NCBI GenBank assembly: GCA_903884005.1 | Contig: CAISDA010000040.1 | Span: 65,539-129,538 of the forward strand | Reading direction: 5' to 3' | Source of the DNA: an uncultured Ignavibacteriota bacterium | GTDB lineage: Bacteria > Bacteroidota > Ignavibacteria > UBA10030 > UBA8401 | DNA length: 64,000 bases | Notes under the pieces: generated by a model | Seen by the model: only the letters and a program-made list of their open reading frames with translations | Told to the model about the DNA's origin: nothing | The model's database searches: none | Shown: one piece after another, positions 46,757-55,020 of the stretch | How positions within the stretch are numbered: position 1 is the first letter of the stretch | How the letters are laid out: each line of letters opens with the position of its first letter | Translations under genes and position numbers: made by a program

Positions 46757-47308
46757 TTAGAGGCCAAGCGATGCAGCTTCGGATTTCAGGGCATCGATCA
46801 CGAATTGAATGTGCTCGTCCAACGGTATGCCGATCTCATCCGCCCCCGCAACAATGTCTTCGCGGCTGACGGCGCGCGCAAACCCCTTGTCCTTCATTTT
46901 TCTCCTGACGGAGCCCGCCTCCACTTCAGCCATCGATTTGTTCGGTTTCACCAGCGCGCATGCCGTTAAAAATCCGGAGATCTCGTCGCAGGCAAAGAGC
47001 GCCTTCGCCATCAGCGTGACTCGCGGAACATTGGTGTACGAGGCATGGCCGAGTATCGCCGTGCGTATCTCTTCGGAGTATCCCTTTGCTTTGAGTATCT
47101 CCGATCCCTTGAAGGGATGATCGGGCATGGTCGGATACAGTTCATAATCGAAGTCATGAAGCAGGCCGACGATCCCCCACTCCACTTCGTTCTGATCAAA
47201 TTTTTTCGCATACGCGCGCATTGCGATGTCTACAGCGAAGGCATGCTTGCGCAGGCTCTCGCTTTTTGTATACTCGCACAAGAGTGACAGGGCCTCGTCT
47301 CTATTCAT
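46757..47308 (-). CDS. HD-domain protein (putative phosphohydrolase)
   Basis: 183 residues from MNRDEALSLLCEY; this ATG overlaps the nth stop codon (ATGA), so translation is probably coupled. The HD motif is readable: LRKHAFAVDIAMRAYA, GLLHDFDYELYPTMPDHPF and AILGHASYTNVP. Metal-binding His and Asp residues are present. Proteins of this small family are annotated as HD hydrolases with no assigned substrate. It lies between nth and the moeB-like gene in one tight run. Confidence 0.85.
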   Translation of the reverse strand: MNRDEALSLLCEYTKSESLRKHAFAVDIAMRAYAKKFDQNEVEWGIVGLLHDFDYELYPTMPDHPFKGSEILKAKGYSEEIRTAILGHASYTNVPRVTLMAKALFACDEISGFLTACALVKPNKSMAEVEAGSVRRKMKDKGFARAVSREDIVAGADEIGIPLDEHIQFVIDALKSEAASLGL

Positions 47309-47973
47309 ATTGTATTTCCGGGATTGGCTGAGGGACACAGTGATTGCAGGACACACTCTGTACATTTCGGCGAACGCGCAACACAGAATTTCCTGCCGTG
47401 CAGTATCACGGCGTTCGAGAAAAATATCCACGAATTCTTTGGGATGAGCGCGTTGAGGTCCTGTTCGATTTTTTCAGGATTCTCATGCTCGGTCAATCTC
47501 AGTCTGTTTGCCAAACGAATGACGTGTGTGTCCACCACGACGCCCGACGGAATGCCGAAGGCACCGCCGAGCACGCAATTCGCTGTTTTCCGTCCCACGC
47601 CGGCAAGCGACTCCAGCGCTTCCATGGTGTTCGGCACTTCGCCCCCGTAGCGCTCCACAAGCGCGGCGGCACAGGCGATGATATTCTTCGCCTTGTTTTT
47701 ATAGAAGCCTGTGGAATGAATCAGCGCCTCCAGTTCAGCCGGTTCTGCCGACGCGAAATCCCGCACCGTTTTGTATCGGTCGAATAATGCCGGTGTGACC
47801 ATATTCACGCGCGCATCCGTGCATTGGGCCGAAAGGATCGTCGCCACCAGGAGTTGCAGGGGCGTCCGATGTTCAAGCTGCGTATGCGCGCCCGAATAGT
47901 GTTTCCGTAGAAGAGCCAGAACTGTTTTCGCTCTGTCTTTTCTTGCCTCCGGAGAGTCATTTTTCTTTGCCAT
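47305..47973 (-). CDS. nth: Endonuclease III
   Basis: 222 residues from MAKKNDSPEARKDR. The open frame continues upstream through the tRNA-Lys gene, which rules out the long version. The helix-hairpin-helix motif and catalytic Lys/Asp region are present (LESLAGVGRKTANCVLGGAFG, VVDTHVIRLANRLRL), together with the C-terminal 4Fe-4S cluster (C-x6-C-x2-C-x5-C in FCVARSPKCTECVLQSLC). The enzyme removes oxidised pyrimidines and nicks abasic sites. The stop overlaps the HD gene start by 4 bp. Confidence 0.94.
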   Translation of the reverse strand: MAKKNDSPEARKDRAKTVLALLRKHYSGAHTQLEHRTPLQLLVATILSAQCTDARVNMVTPALFDRYKTVRDFASAEPAELEALIHSTGFYKNKAKNIIACAAALVERYGGEVPNTMEALESLAGVGRKTANCVLGGAFGIPSGVVVDTHVIRLANRLRLTEHENPEKIEQDLNALIPKNSWIFFSNAVILHGRKFCVARSPKCTECVLQSLCPSANPGNTI

Positions 47974-48144
47974 GGTATGTGGAGTTGATAACAATATTTC
48001 GCCGCACGAATGCCGCCTCTGTGCTTTCCGCGCGGGCAGAGCACCGAGGGTATCGGCCGTTCCAGTACTCTGTAATATACATGCATGAAAAATCAGTTGC
48101 AATTTCATCCGGATGCGCATGCACCGCGCAATTCGGCAAACATT

Positions 48145-48180
48145 AAAAAAGCCGCGTTCACTTGGCATGAACGCGGCTTG
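48145..48180 (-). terminator. Terminator after tRNA-Lys
   Basis: On the minus strand AAGCCGCGTTCA, 7-nt loop, TGAACGCGGCTT plus TTTT. Confidence 0.88.
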
Positions 48181-48191
48181 ATAAAAAAATG

Positions 48192-48264
48192 TGCACCCAC
48201 CAGGACTCGAACCTGGAACCCAATGATTAAGAGTCATTTGCTCTACCAATTGAGCCATGGGTGC
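48192..48264 (-). tRNA. tRNA-Lys (anticodon CTT)
   Basis: On the minus strand: acceptor GCACCCA/TGGGTGC, D arm GCTC/GAGC, anticodon stem AATGA/TCATT with loop CTCTTAA (anticodon CTT), T arm CCAGG/CCTGG with loop TTCGAGT. Discriminator A. CCA is not encoded. Confidence 0.96.
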
Positions 48265-48575
48265 AGAGCGGATCTACGCAGGGTCTATCCCGTTACGCCC
48301 AAGAGCAGCGCGTCGATTTCGACACTTTCGTTAGAAACGTGCTACAAAATTACTATTTTTTTCGTTGGAAGTCAACATGGATGCGAAGTATTTTGTTATA
48401 AAGTAGACAATAATTATAAAGTTATTTATATTTCAGTGTCTTGCATATGGAGCAACAGGTCTAGCGTGTGATGTATGTTCGGTTCAAGGTGTGTGCTGAT
48501 GTCGGCTCGTTTTGTGTGCAGACGCGGCATGATCATCCCGTCACCAATCACATTCATACTTCAGGGGAGGTCCTT
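48265..48575. other. 311-bp gap: tRNA-Lys leader/promoter and AT-rich leader of a T9SS cargo gene
   Basis: The left part carries the leader of tRNA-Lys and its promoter (48345-48375). The middle (about 48380-48460) is AT-rich and could hold a promoter for the rightward gene. GGGGAGG sits just before the ATG at 48576. No gene is seen in the gap. Confidence 0.55.
48345..48375 (-). promoter_or_regulatory. Promoter of tRNA-Lys
   Basis: On the minus strand TTGACT (48375-48370), 17-bp spacer, TAATTTTG (48352-48345), which matches TANNTTTG exactly. It lies about 80 bp upstream of the mature tRNA, implying a processed leader. Confidence 0.7.
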
Positions 48576-49427
48576 ATGCGTCTGCTACTACCGTTCTTGC
48601 TTATTGCGTCCACTGTTTCGGCGCAAATTCCAAATTCCGGTTTTGAAAATTGGACCAGCGGCAATCCAGACTCGTGGATGACCGGCAATGTTCCGCCGAT
48701 CCTCACACCAATCACTAAGTCATCGACAGCGTATCAGGGGACAGGCGCAGTCAGGGGCGATGTCGTGTCGTTCGCGAGCGGCATAGTGGGTCCGATGCTG
48801 CAGTCGGGAACAACCGGGGCCGGTTTTGCCATCACAAGCATTCCCGCGAGCATACAGGGATACTACCAATTTTCGCCGCAAGGCGGCGACGTGTTCGGCG
48901 TGAATGTGATCCTGTATAAAGGCGGGACGACAGGAACTCCGGTTGCAGTTGCAGGAGCGCAGCTGTCCGGAGCAAAATCTGCGTATACGTTGTTCACGGT
49001 GCCGTTTCAATTCATATCAGCACTCATACCGGATGTCTGCGTCGCTCAATTTTTGATCGTAAACTCCGCCGGCGGACTCCATGCCGGTTCGTATTTTCTT
49101 TTAGACGCGCTGAGTTTTTCCGGCACGGGGGGAACATCGGTGAGCAGCGGCATCCAGACACCGGCGGCTTTTGCATTGAAACAGAATTATCCGAACCCTT
49201 TCAATCCGTCGACCACGATCTCGTACATGCTTCCATCGTCGGGACGAGTGCAGGTGAACGTCTATAACGGTCTGGGAACGGAGATCGCCGCCATCGTCGA
49301 TCGGAAAGAAGAAGCGGGGCCTCACAGCGTTGTGTTCGACGGACACGCGTGCGCAAGCGGAGTGTATTTTGTATCGCTGCGTTTCGAGGGGCAGACTGCC
49401 GTCCGCCCGATGCTGCTGATGAAATGA
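48576..49427 (+). CDS. Secreted T9SS cargo protein
   Basis: 283 residues from MRLLLPFLLIASTVSAQ (signal peptide; strong GGGGAGG upstream). Residues about 20-190 resemble a beta-sandwich of the kind found in carbohydrate-binding or PCMD-like domains (IPNSGFENWTSGNPDSWMTG, YFLLDALSFSG). The last ~80 residues are a T9SS sorting domain (FALKQNYPNPFNPSTT, YNGLGTEIAAI, SGVYFVSLRFEG, MLLMK). No catalytic motif is seen. Probably cell-surface anchored or released; ligand unknown. Confidence 0.85.
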   Translation: MRLLLPFLLIASTVSAQIPNSGFENWTSGNPDSWMTGNVPPILTPITKSSTAYQGTGAVRGDVVSFASGIVGPMLQSGTTGAGFAITSIPASIQGYYQFSPQGGDVFGVNVILYKGGTTGTPVAVAGAQLSGAKSAYTLFTVPFQFISALIPDVCVAQFLIVNSAGGLHAGSYFLLDALSFSGTGGTSVSSGIQTPAAFALKQNYPNPFNPSTTISYMLPSSGRVQVNVYNGLGTEIAAIVDRKEEAGPHSVVFDGHACASGVYFVSLRFEGQTAVRPMLLMK

Positions 49428-49464
49428 CATGCGGCATGCGTCTGCGATGAACCATTAACGGTAT

Positions 49465-49507
49465 AAAAAAAAACGAATGCCGCTTCGATACAAAGCGGCA
49501 TTCGTTT
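49465..49507 (-). terminator. Terminator between a T9SS cargo gene and secG
   Basis: AAACGAATGCCGCTT (49471-49485), 7-nt loop, AAGCGGCATTCGTTT (49493-49507). On the minus strand it is followed by a T9 run. It ends leftward transcripts from secG and may also stop the convergent gene. Confidence 0.8.
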
Positions 49508-49646
49508 ATGTAAGTACTATAGTCTGCTCTGCTCAATCAGGCCTGCGAAGCCGTCTCCTCTTCCCTCAGCGGAAAATTACATGGGAGACATCGTCAACAC
49601 ACACGAGAATCGGCTTCACCCGTAGAGAACGGCTGCAAACCGCATG

Positions 49647-49979
49647 TTACTTGCCTGGGGCAGGCGCCGGCTGCGTCTGCGGCACCGATGCGGGCGGCAC
49701 GGTGCTTTGGCCCGATTGGATCACGCTCTGCTTGGCCGCCTTGCCTTTTCCGGGAAGGAAAAAAATATTCGTCAACAGGGCAAGCACAATGAACGCTCCT
49801 GCCAAATAACTTGTTGCTTTAATAAGGAAATCGGCCGTACGGCGCACACCGAACACTGTGCCGATGTTGCCGCCCCCGAATGAACCTGCGAGGCCGCCAC
49901 CCTTGCTGTTCTGCATGAGAATGGCGATGATTAAGAACAAACAAATAAAAATTTCAAGAAAGATCAAAAAAGTATACAT
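49647..49979 (-). CDS. secG: Preprotein translocase subunit SecG
   Basis: 110 residues. Two hydrophobic helices (FLIFLEIFICLFLIIAILMQ and YLAGAFIVLALLTNIFF) flank the family signature NSKGGGLAGSFGGGN with GTVFGVRRTADFLIKAT. A Pro/Gln/Ala-rich tail follows. SecG forms part of the SecYEG channel. GAGG ribosome site. Monocistronic and divergent from the metallophosphoesterase gene. Confidence 0.95.
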   Translation of the reverse strand: MYTFLIFLEIFICLFLIIAILMQNSKGGGLAGSFGGGNIGTVFGVRRTADFLIKATSYLAGAFIVLALLTNIFFLPGKGKAAKQSVIQSGQSTVPPASVPQTQPAPAPGK

Positions 49980-50002
49980 AGTCCATCCTCATTAAAAATA
50001 TG

Positions 50003-50031
50003 TTGACACAAATGTAACAATTCGCTACTCT
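50003..50031 (+). promoter_or_regulatory. Candidate promoter for the metallophosphoesterase gene
   Basis: TTGACA (50003-50008), 17-bp spacer, TACTCT (50026-50031), about 58 bp before the ATG. Confidence 0.5.
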
Positions 50032-50089
50032 AAATGCAAGGCGAATTATTTTTTCAATTCCAATTCTTTACATTGCAGGAACACTACGC

Positions 50090-50956
50090 ATGCCGGAAGA
50101 TCACAAACAAGCGCATACCACTATTTCACGCCGGGCGTTTCTATGTACTGGGGCTTTAGGACTCTCGGCTGTCGCGTTCGCCGGGTCGTCGTACACTATT
50201 TCACGCACCGACGAGTACGATCTCATCGAACGCGTCATTACCATCCCCCATCTGCCCGTGGAGTTCCGCGGTTTTTCCATCGGCCTCTTAAGCGATGTCC
50301 ATTCGTGCGGCTTCATGTCCAAAGACGACATGGACCATTTTGTGAAAGCAATGAACGTGCTCGCTCCGGACATCATCTTCGTGACCGGCGATTTTGTCAA
50401 CAGCCGCACGGCCGAAGTGTATCCGTTTGCCGAATCGTTTTCGCAGTTGCGGGCGCCGCATGGCGTGTTCGGCGTGCTCGGCAATCACGATTATTTTGCC
50501 GACGTGGACACTGTCGCTAAAGAAGTCGATGCCTGCGGAGTGAAATTGTTGCGCAACGACGCCGTGAAAATCACCGTCGGCGACGCTTTCATCAATCTGG
50601 TGGGTGTGGATGATGTCGGGCGGGGCGCCCGTGCAGGCGACTATATCGGCAAGGCGCTGTCATCGGTCACGAATGCGCAGCCCAAAATTCTTCTCTGCCA
50701 TAAGCCGTATTTTATGGACGAGTTCGCAAGCAATGCGTTCGACCTTGTTCTCAGCGGCCACACGCACGGCGGACAGATCGTGTTTGCACGGATCAACGAC
50801 ACATACATCACACCCGCCTCCCTGTTCTCGAAATATGTATGGGGCCTCTATCGCCGCAATGGAACGCAATTATACGTGAATCGCGGCCTCGGTTCCGTGG
50901 GCCTTCCCTTCCGCGTAAATTGTCCGCCGGAAATGACTAAATTAACATTGGCCTGA
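50090..50956 (+). CDS. Tat-exported metallophosphoesterase (YkuE-like)
   Basis: 288 residues. The N-terminus contains a twin-arginine motif (SRRAFLCTGALGLSAVAFAG). Metallophosphoesterase motifs follow: LSDVHSCGF, VTGDFVNS, GVLGNHDYF, CHKP and LSGHTHGGQIVF, giving a complete two-metal site. The group includes YkuE and UDP-2,3-diacylglucosamine-type or phospholipid-headgroup hydrolases. Export through Tat points to a periplasmic or membrane-surface phosphodiester substrate, which cannot be named. AGGA ribosome site. Confidence 0.92.
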   Translation: MPEDHKQAHTTISRRAFLCTGALGLSAVAFAGSSYTISRTDEYDLIERVITIPHLPVEFRGFSIGLLSDVHSCGFMSKDDMDHFVKAMNVLAPDIIFVTGDFVNSRTAEVYPFAESFSQLRAPHGVFGVLGNHDYFADVDTVAKEVDACGVKLLRNDAVKITVGDAFINLVGVDDVGRGARAGDYIGKALSSVTNAQPKILLCHKPYFMDEFASNAFDLVLSGHTHGGQIVFARINDTYITPASLFSKYVWGLYRRNGTQLYVNRGLGSVGLPFRVNCPPEMTKLTLA

Positions 50957-51001
50957 TCGTGAAATAGTCGCGAGGAATAATCACTCACGGCGAAATAAGT
51001 A

Positions 51002-51030
51002 TTGAAAGTCGAATGTGATTTGCCTATATT
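51002..51030 (+). promoter_or_regulatory. Promoter of the thymidine kinase gene
   Basis: TTGAAA (51002-51007), 17-bp spacer, TATATT (51025-51030), about 45 bp before the ATG. Confidence 0.6.
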
Positions 51031-51075
51031 TTTCGGCAATTCAATATTCGTCTCATCACTTTACGCCCCTTTCTT

Positions 51076-51648
51076 ATGGAAGTCACACTGCATTCGACGC
51101 CGCAAAACACAGGATGGATTGAAGCCGTTGTAGGATGTATGTTCAGCGGAAAAACCGAAGAACTGATACGCCGCCTTCGCCGCGCTCAGATCGCCCGACA
51201 AAAAGTAATGATATTCAAACCGAAGATCGACAATCGGTACAGCGCCAACCAGATCGTCTCGCACAGCGAACAATCACTCATTTCCACCGTGATCGAAAAT
51301 GCGGAAGAGATACTTCTCCTTGCGGCCGACGCGCAGGTCATTGGCATCGATGAGGGACAATTCTTCGGCCCCAACCTTATCGACGTCTGCGAACAGCTTG
51401 CCAACAGCGGCAAACGCGTCATTGTTGCGGGCCTCGACCAGGATTACAGGGGAAAGCCGTTCGAACCGATGCCCGCATTGATGGCCGTTTCCGAATACGT
51501 CACGAAGACGCTTGCCATATGCATGGTCTGCGGCAATCCGGCTGACCGCACGCAGCGTACGACCGATTCGCACGAACGCGTCGTCGTCGGCGCTAAAGGC
51601 GCGTATGAGGCCCGATGCCGCCACTGCTTCGAACCGCCTAAGGAATAA
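51076..51648 (+). CDS. tdk: Thymidine kinase (type II)
   Basis: 190 residues. P-loop [20 protein letters not shown], Walker B-like [29 protein letters not shown], and zinc Cys in CMVCGNPA with CRHC. The lasso region near residues 155-180 contains [18 protein letters not shown]. It phosphorylates thymidine for nucleotide salvage and is paired here with a purine nucleoside phosphorylase 176 bp downstream. Length is normal for the type II family. Confidence 0.95.
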   Translation: MEVTLHSTPQNTGWIEAVVGCMFSGKTEELIRRLRRAQIARQKVMIFKPKIDNRYSANQIVSHSEQSLISTVIENAEEILLLAADAQVIGIDEGQFFGPNLIDVCEQLANSGKRVIVAGLDQDYRGKPFEPMPALMAVSEYVTKTLAICMVCGNPADRTQRTTDSHERVVVGAKGAYEARCRHCFEPPKE

Positions 51649-51686
51649 GGAAGAGTAACTCAAGGCCGCCACATTGGTGCGCACGT

Positions 51687-51710
51687 AGGGCGAGCTGTTA
51701 GCTCGCCGGC
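51687..51710. repeat. GGGCGAG-family palindrome between tdk and pnp
   Basis: GGCGAGCT-GTT-AGCTCGCC (51689-51707), preceded by TAG. Confidence 0.8.
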
Positions 51711-51824
51711 TCGAGCGAAGCGGTGTAAGTTTTTCGGTATCGGTACCTGGGAGCACATGCAGGTCGAGATACCATTCCGCCCCAGACAGACACATCATTT
51801 TTTTCATCAGAAGTTCCTTACACT

Positions 51825-52643
51825 ATGAACATCAAGCTTTCCGATTCTATCGACTTCATCCAATCGCGGGCTCCGATGACGCCCGTTATTGCACTCGTGC
51901 TCGGGTCCGGCCTGGGCGATTTCGGCAGTCATCTCTCGAATGCCGTTTCAGTCGATACCCGCGATATTCCTCATTACCCGATATCGTCCGTGCCGGGGCA
52001 TGCTGGGAAAATATTATTCGGCACGCTCGAACTTGGTGGAAGAACAACCGCCCAACTCGTTGTGTTCCAGGGACGTGTGCATTTCTATGAATGCAACGAC
52101 CTTGAAAAAGTCATCTACCCCATACGCATTGCACGCGCGTTGGGCGCCAAGACGCTGGTGGTCACGAATGCGGCCGGCGGCATCAATCGCCTCTTCGTTC
52201 CCGGTGATCTCATGTTCATTCGCGATTATATCAATATGACGGGAGAAAACCCCTTGATCGGCGCACGGCATGCCGTTGAAAAGAGAGTCCGCCCCTCGTT
52301 CGACAGCGCAATGCTTGCTATGGCAAAGCGGGTCGCTTTGGAGCACATGATTCCGACCACGGAAGGCGTATACTGCTGGACGAAGGGGCCGACGTACGAA
52401 TCGGCTGCGGAAATTCGAATGATGGCTGCTGCCGGTGCCGATGCTGTGGGCATGTCGACGGTTCCCGAGGTCATGGCCGCCGCGCAGCTTGGCATGAAGA
52501 CGCTCGGGATCTCGTGCATCACCAATATGGCCACGGGCATTTCAAAGGAGAAATTGTCGCATTCGGAAGTGACAGACACCGCCAACATGGTGAAGGCGCA
52601 CTTTACGACACTGTTGACGGAGATATTGTTCGCCCTCGCCTAA
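51825..52643 (+). CDS. Purine nucleoside phosphorylase (trimeric class)
   Basis: 272 residues. Class-typical motifs: ALVLGSGLGDFG with phosphate-binding Ser, FQGRVHFYECND, VTNAAGGIN, GPTYESAAEIRMMAAAGADAVGMSTVPE (shown as one conserved block around residues 186-213), and ISCITNMATGI with the base-contacting Asn. It cleaves inosine and guanosine with phosphate. Trimeric Asn-type enzymes prefer 6-oxopurines. Convergent with miaA. Confidence 0.94.
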   Translation: MNIKLSDSIDFIQSRAPMTPVIALVLGSGLGDFGSHLSNAVSVDTRDIPHYPISSVPGHAGKILFGTLELGGRTTAQLVVFQGRVHFYECNDLEKVIYPIRIARALGAKTLVVTNAAGGINRLFVPGDLMFIRDYINMTGENPLIGARHAVEKRVRPSFDSAMLAMAKRVALEHMIPTTEGVYCWTKGPTYESAAEIRMMAAAGADAVGMSTVPEVMAAAQLGMKTLGISCITNMATGISKEKLSHSEVTDTANMVKAHFTTLLTEILFALA

Positions 52644-52670
52644 GATGTTGAGGGCCGAGGTTCTTCACTG

Positions 52671-53609
52671 TTAATGTGTTGCTTTCATAGAGTCCGCTAT
52701 TGTCATGGCGATCTCTCCGATCTGTGTCTCGTCAGAGATCGGGTACCAGCGTATGCGGGCGTCGGGTCGGAACCATGTCAATTGTCGCTTTGCGAAACGG
52801 CGCGTGTTCTGTTTCATCAATTCAACCATGCGATCATACGTCAGGCCGTGTCGAATGTATGTGAACGCTTCCTTGTAACCGACTGTCTGCAATGATTTAA
52901 ATCGTTCATCGTATCCCATTTCAAGCAGACGCCGGACCTCGTCCACGAATCCGGCATCGAGCATCCGGTCCACTCTGCGATCGATCCTGTCGTACAACAC
53001 CTTCCTGTCCCAGGCCAAGCCGGCAAACACGGCGTCGTACAATTGATCGCGCTGCTGTTGTTGGTGGTGAACGGTGATCGGAACGCCGGTGATGTAATAG
53101 ACTTCCAGCGCGCGTATGATGCGGCGGATATTGGTGGGAAGCATCCGTTGCGCTGCAGCGGAATCGACCGCGCGCAGGTTCTCTAATAATTGAGCGCCTC
53201 CCTCATGCTCAGCCTTCTCTTCCAAGCGACGGCGGAGCTCGGGCTGTATCGGAGGCCCCTCGAACAATCCATCGACCAGCGACTCGACATACAATCCGGT
53301 GCCTCCTGCAACGATCGGGAGTCGCTTGCGAGCAATGAGGTCTGCGATGACCCTGCGCCCCTGTTCGGCGAAATCGCCCGCCGAAAAATGGCAATCGGGA
53401 TCGAGCATGTCGATGAAATGATGGGGAACCTTCTGTAGTTCGTCCTGTGAAGGCTTTGCTGTTCCTATGGTGAGATGTTTATAGATCTGTCTCGAGTCGG
53501 CCGAAAGGATCTCTGCAGTGCTATGGCTCGCAATCTCCAGCGAGAGTGCGGTCTTTCCGGATGCGGTCGGACCGACGATGCAGAGTATGTGAGGAAGGTC
53601 GGGCTTCAT
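52671..53609 (-). CDS. miaA: tRNA dimethylallyltransferase MiaA
   Basis: 312 residues from MKPDLPHILCIVGPT. A GTG four codons earlier overlaps the pcm stop by 4 bp and is the alternative. P-loop GPTASGKTALSLEIA, ILSADSRQIYKHLTIGTAKP, HHFIDMLDPD, VAGGTGLYVESLVDG, TNIRRIIRALEVYYITG, and FAKRQLTWFRPD at the C-terminus. It adds dimethylallyl to A37 of UNN-reading tRNAs. It directly follows pcm on the same strand. Confidence 0.96.
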   Translation of the reverse strand: MKPDLPHILCIVGPTASGKTALSLEIASHSTAEILSADSRQIYKHLTIGTAKPSQDELQKVPHHFIDMLDPDCHFSAGDFAEQGRRVIADLIARKRLPIVAGGTGLYVESLVDGLFEGPPIQPELRRRLEEKAEHEGGAQLLENLRAVDSAAAQRMLPTNIRRIIRALEVYYITGVPITVHHQQQQRDQLYDAVFAGLAWDRKVLYDRIDRRVDRMLDAGFVDEVRRLLEMGYDERFKSLQTVGYKEAFTYIRHGLTYDRMVELMKQNTRRFAKRQLTWFRPDARIRWYPISDETQIGEIAMTIADSMKATH

Positions 53610-53617
53610 GTGTTCGA

Positions 53618-54250
53618 TCACCAGGCGTTCTTTCCGATGAGGGGAACGAATTTAAATCCGGTTTCTTTCTGCAGAATATACTCCCCGCCAGTCCTGGTCA
53701 GGATCATGATCGTTTGCTCCTGCTTGTCTCCCACCGGTATCACCAGCCGACCTCCTTCGGCCATCTGGGCCTTGAGGGGTTCCGGAATTGTCGGTGAACC
53801 CGCAGTGACGATGATACCGTCGTAGGGGGCATAATCAATCCATCCGAGCGTTCCATCCCCCGCTTTGGCAAGCACGTTTAAGTGGAGCTGGTCGAACATC
53901 TTCCGTGCCGTGTCCAGCAGTCCGAGATGACGCTCAACGGTGTAGACGCGGCATCCCATTGCCGCCAGCACCGCTGCCTGATACCCGGAGCCGGTTCCGA
54001 TCTCCAGTATTTTATCGCCTCGTTTCACGCAGAGGGCCTGGGACATGAATGCCACGGTGTACGGCTGCGAAATCGTCTGGTCGAATCCGATCGGGAGCGC
54101 TGTGTCTTCATACGCCTTGGCGACGAAGAGAGGCCCCACAAATTTATGGCGTTCAATTTTTCCGATCGCACCAAGGACGTTCTCATCGCTGATGCCGCGC
54201 GTGCGCAACAGTTCCACTAATTCCTGGCGTTCAATATCAAATCGTGTCAC
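53618..54250 (-). CDS. pcm: Protein-L-isoaspartate O-methyltransferase
   Basis: 210 residues from a GTG (VTRFDIERQELVELL read as Met). A GTG 13 codons earlier overlaps the glycosyltransferase end and gives an atypical N-terminus. SAM-binding motif LEIGTGSGYQAAVLA, preceded by the family block SQPYTVAFMSQAL. Further motifs are VYTVERHLGLLDTARKM and DGIIVTAGSPTIPEPL. The terminal region carries LVIPVGDKQEQTIMILTR. The enzyme methylates isoaspartyl residues in aged proteins. It lies between the GT2 gene and miaA on the same strand. Confidence 0.94.
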   Translation of the reverse strand: MTRFDIERQELVELLRTRGISDENVLGAIGKIERHKFVGPLFVAKAYEDTALPIGFDQTISQPYTVAFMSQALCVKRGDKILEIGTGSGYQAAVLAAMGCRVYTVERHLGLLDTARKMFDQLHLNVLAKAGDGTLGWIDYAPYDGIIVTAGSPTIPEPLKAQMAEGGRLVIPVGDKQEQTIMILTRTGGEYILQKETGFKFVPLIGKNAW

Positions 54251-54269
54251 GAGAAAATGGTATCCTTTA

Positions 54270-54929
54270 CTAGTCCGCCAGCAGAACACTGATGAATCGT
54301 TTGGTGGTGTGCCAATGGGTCATCGTGCTCTTTTCACCGGCGTAAATTGTTTCGATCGGCAGCGATGCGAACGTGAAGCCCAGCGCCGAGGCGCGGATGA
54401 TGAATTCGGTCTCCGCTTCGAATCCGGAAGACAACGCGCGGACACGCTTCAGGACGCGGGTGTCAATGAAACGGAATCCCGATTGGCTGTCCTCGATCGA
54501 TGCCGATGTGCGCGCACCGACCAAAAAGGTGGTCATCAGGTTCGAGACGCGGCGGTGATACGGCATGCCCGTCAGCGAATGGAGCCTGCTGCCGATGATG
54601 ATGTCTGCATGAGACGTGCCGAAGGCGAGCAGAAATCTCGGGATATCTTCGGGCTTGTGCTGGAGATCCGAATCCATGGTAATGACGGCGTCATACCCGC
54701 ACTCCAATGCACGATCGAAGCCGGACTGGAGCGCCGCCCCCTTCCCCCGATTGGCCCCATGGGAAATGAGAACTGCTCCCGATGCACGCACGAGCGCCCC
54801 TGTGCCGTCGAGAGAACCATCATCGACGACGATCGTGTGTTCCAGGGGATGAACGAGACTGGTGCGCCGCAGCACTTCAACGATCGACGATGACGCATTG
54901 TACGCCGGTATAATGACTGCGCTGTTCAT
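54270..54929 (-). CDS. Family 2 glycosyltransferase (DPM1/polyprenyl-phosphate type)
   Basis: 219 residues, GT-A fold. Start IIPAYNASSSIVEVLRR, LEHTIVVDDGSLDGTGALVR (first Asp pair), GANRGKGAALQSGFDRA, VITMDSDLQHKPEDIP (DxD-like), IGSRLHS, and DSQSGFRFIDTRVL. These match dolichyl/polyprenyl-phosphate mannosyl- or glucosyltransferases, but no C-terminal membrane helices are present. It probably glycosylates a lipid carrier or surface polymer; donor unknown. The 5' end is duplicated upstream between it and cdaA. Confidence 0.88.
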   Translation of the reverse strand: MNSAVIIPAYNASSSIVEVLRRTSLVHPLEHTIVVDDGSLDGTGALVRASGAVLISHGANRGKGAALQSGFDRALECGYDAVITMDSDLQHKPEDIPRFLLAFGTSHADIIIGSRLHSLTGMPYHRRVSNLMTTFLVGARTSASIEDSQSGFRFIDTRVLKRVRALSSGFEAETEFIIRASALGFTFASLPIETIYAGEKSTMTHWHTTKRFISVLLAD

Positions 54930-55020
54930 AACGACGACTCCGGCCGCAGCGCTTCAACGATCGACGATGACGCATTGTACGCCGGTATAATTACTGCGCT
55001 GTTCATAATGACGACTCCGG
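54913..55020. repeat. 77-bp tandem duplication at the cdaA-glycosyltransferase junction
   Basis: The block including GACGACTCCGGCCGCAGCGC, the glycosyltransferase start and its first 17 codons occurs twice, offset by 77 bp (ATG codons at 54929 and 55006). The copies differ at only a few positions (for example TAATGAC versus TAATTAC). Confidence 0.93.
54926..55006 (-). CDS. 26-residue chimeric mini-ORF from a 77-bp tandem duplication
   Basis: The ATG at 55006 overlaps the cdaA stop (ATGA). Its own TGA overlaps the glycosyltransferase ATG in the same way. The first 17-18 residues are the start of the glycosyltransferase (MNSAVIIPAYNASSSIV), and the last nine are the end of CdaA (EALRPESSL). 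The two overlapping stop-start joints mean ribosomes leaving cdaA can pass through this short frame and then enter the glycosyltransferase. The peptide itself probably has no function. Whether it is translated is unknown. Confidence 0.6.
   Translation of the reverse strand: MNSAVIIPAYNASSSIVEALRPESSL

Noticed and set aside
47974-48258. N-terminal extension of endonuclease III
   Set aside because: The extension reads through tRNA-Lys and its terminator; the MAKK start fits the family length.
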